The notes beneath the pieces are model-generated. The model saw only the letters and a program-made list of their open reading frames with translations, ran no database searches and had not been told where the DNA came from. Position numbers and translations under genes: made by a program. From an uncultured Blautia sp. (GTDB taxonomy: Bacteria; Bacillota_A; Clostridia; Lachnospirales; Lachnospiraceae), in assembly GCA_905209435.1 (NCBI GenBank), contig CAJLTE010000044.1:1-24461 (forward strand): 24,461 nucleotides of DNA. The letters are read 5' to 3'. Positions 24,429 to 24,461 of the stretch are shown here, in pieces (position 1 is the stretch's first letter; each line of letters starts with the position of its first letter).

Positions 24429-24461
24429 ACAAGCCGCATAAATACGGCATTTTTTGTTACC

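Overview
The window looks like a chromosomal segment of a low-to-mid GC, Gram-positive, spore-forming anaerobe of the Clostridia, most likely Lachnospiraceae. This is judged from protein sequence style: YqfC/YqfD sporulation genes, FtsK/SpoIIIE followed by a zinc-ribbon/TPR/CHB_HEX_C protein, DUF2284, short PUA-less ProB and CsoR/CopA. It is also supported by strong AGGAGG-type ribosome binding sites and sigma-A-like promoters. No genus is claimed. No tRNA, rRNA, CRISPR array, transposase or phage gene was recognised.

Layout. Positions 1-176 hold the 3' end of a glutamate synthase small-subunit-like gene and its terminator. From 180 to 6132, plus-strand housekeeping genes follow: uppP, ftsK/spoIIIE, a membrane zinc-ribbon/TPR protein, rlmH and a DUF2284 protein. 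From 6148 to 9375 lies a sporulation/RNA-metabolism block: yqfC, yqfD, a phoH-like ATPase and ybeY. From 9497 to 12467 is a proline block in which proB and proA are separated by a DUF896 gene and a 5-formyl-THF cyclo-ligase gene. From 12470 to 14614 a separately transcribed surface protein has its own extended -10 promoter and a clean terminator. It is followed by an M14-carboxypeptidase-like gene that has lost its zinc ligands, then miaB behind a near-consensus promoter, then a MATE exporter with a long-stem terminator (to 18630).

From 18750 to 22127 is a copper-homeostasis cassette. A CsoR-type repressor sits behind a promoter carrying two TACCC/GGGTA inverted repeats. A 124-bp terminal-inverted-repeat element separates it from a CopA P1B-ATPase. 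The C-terminal metal-binding domain of CopA has its own ribosome binding site and ATG, so it may also be made as a separate CopZ-like chaperone. From 22218 to 22902 a promoter and TPP riboswitch lead directly into the 3' half of an ABC ATPase gene lacking Walker A, apparently the relic of a thiamine/HMP-precursor uptake operon. The only minus-strand gene, at the right edge, is a 2-hydroxycarboxylate (citrate/malate type) transporter with its own terminator and an inverted repeat in its leader.

Most of the window is ordinary core genome. The points of interest are the CopA/CopZ internal start, the orphan TPP riboswitch with its truncated ATPase, the palindromic element between csoR and copA, the zinc-ligand-less M14 protein and the hairpin that covers the yqfC ribosome binding site.
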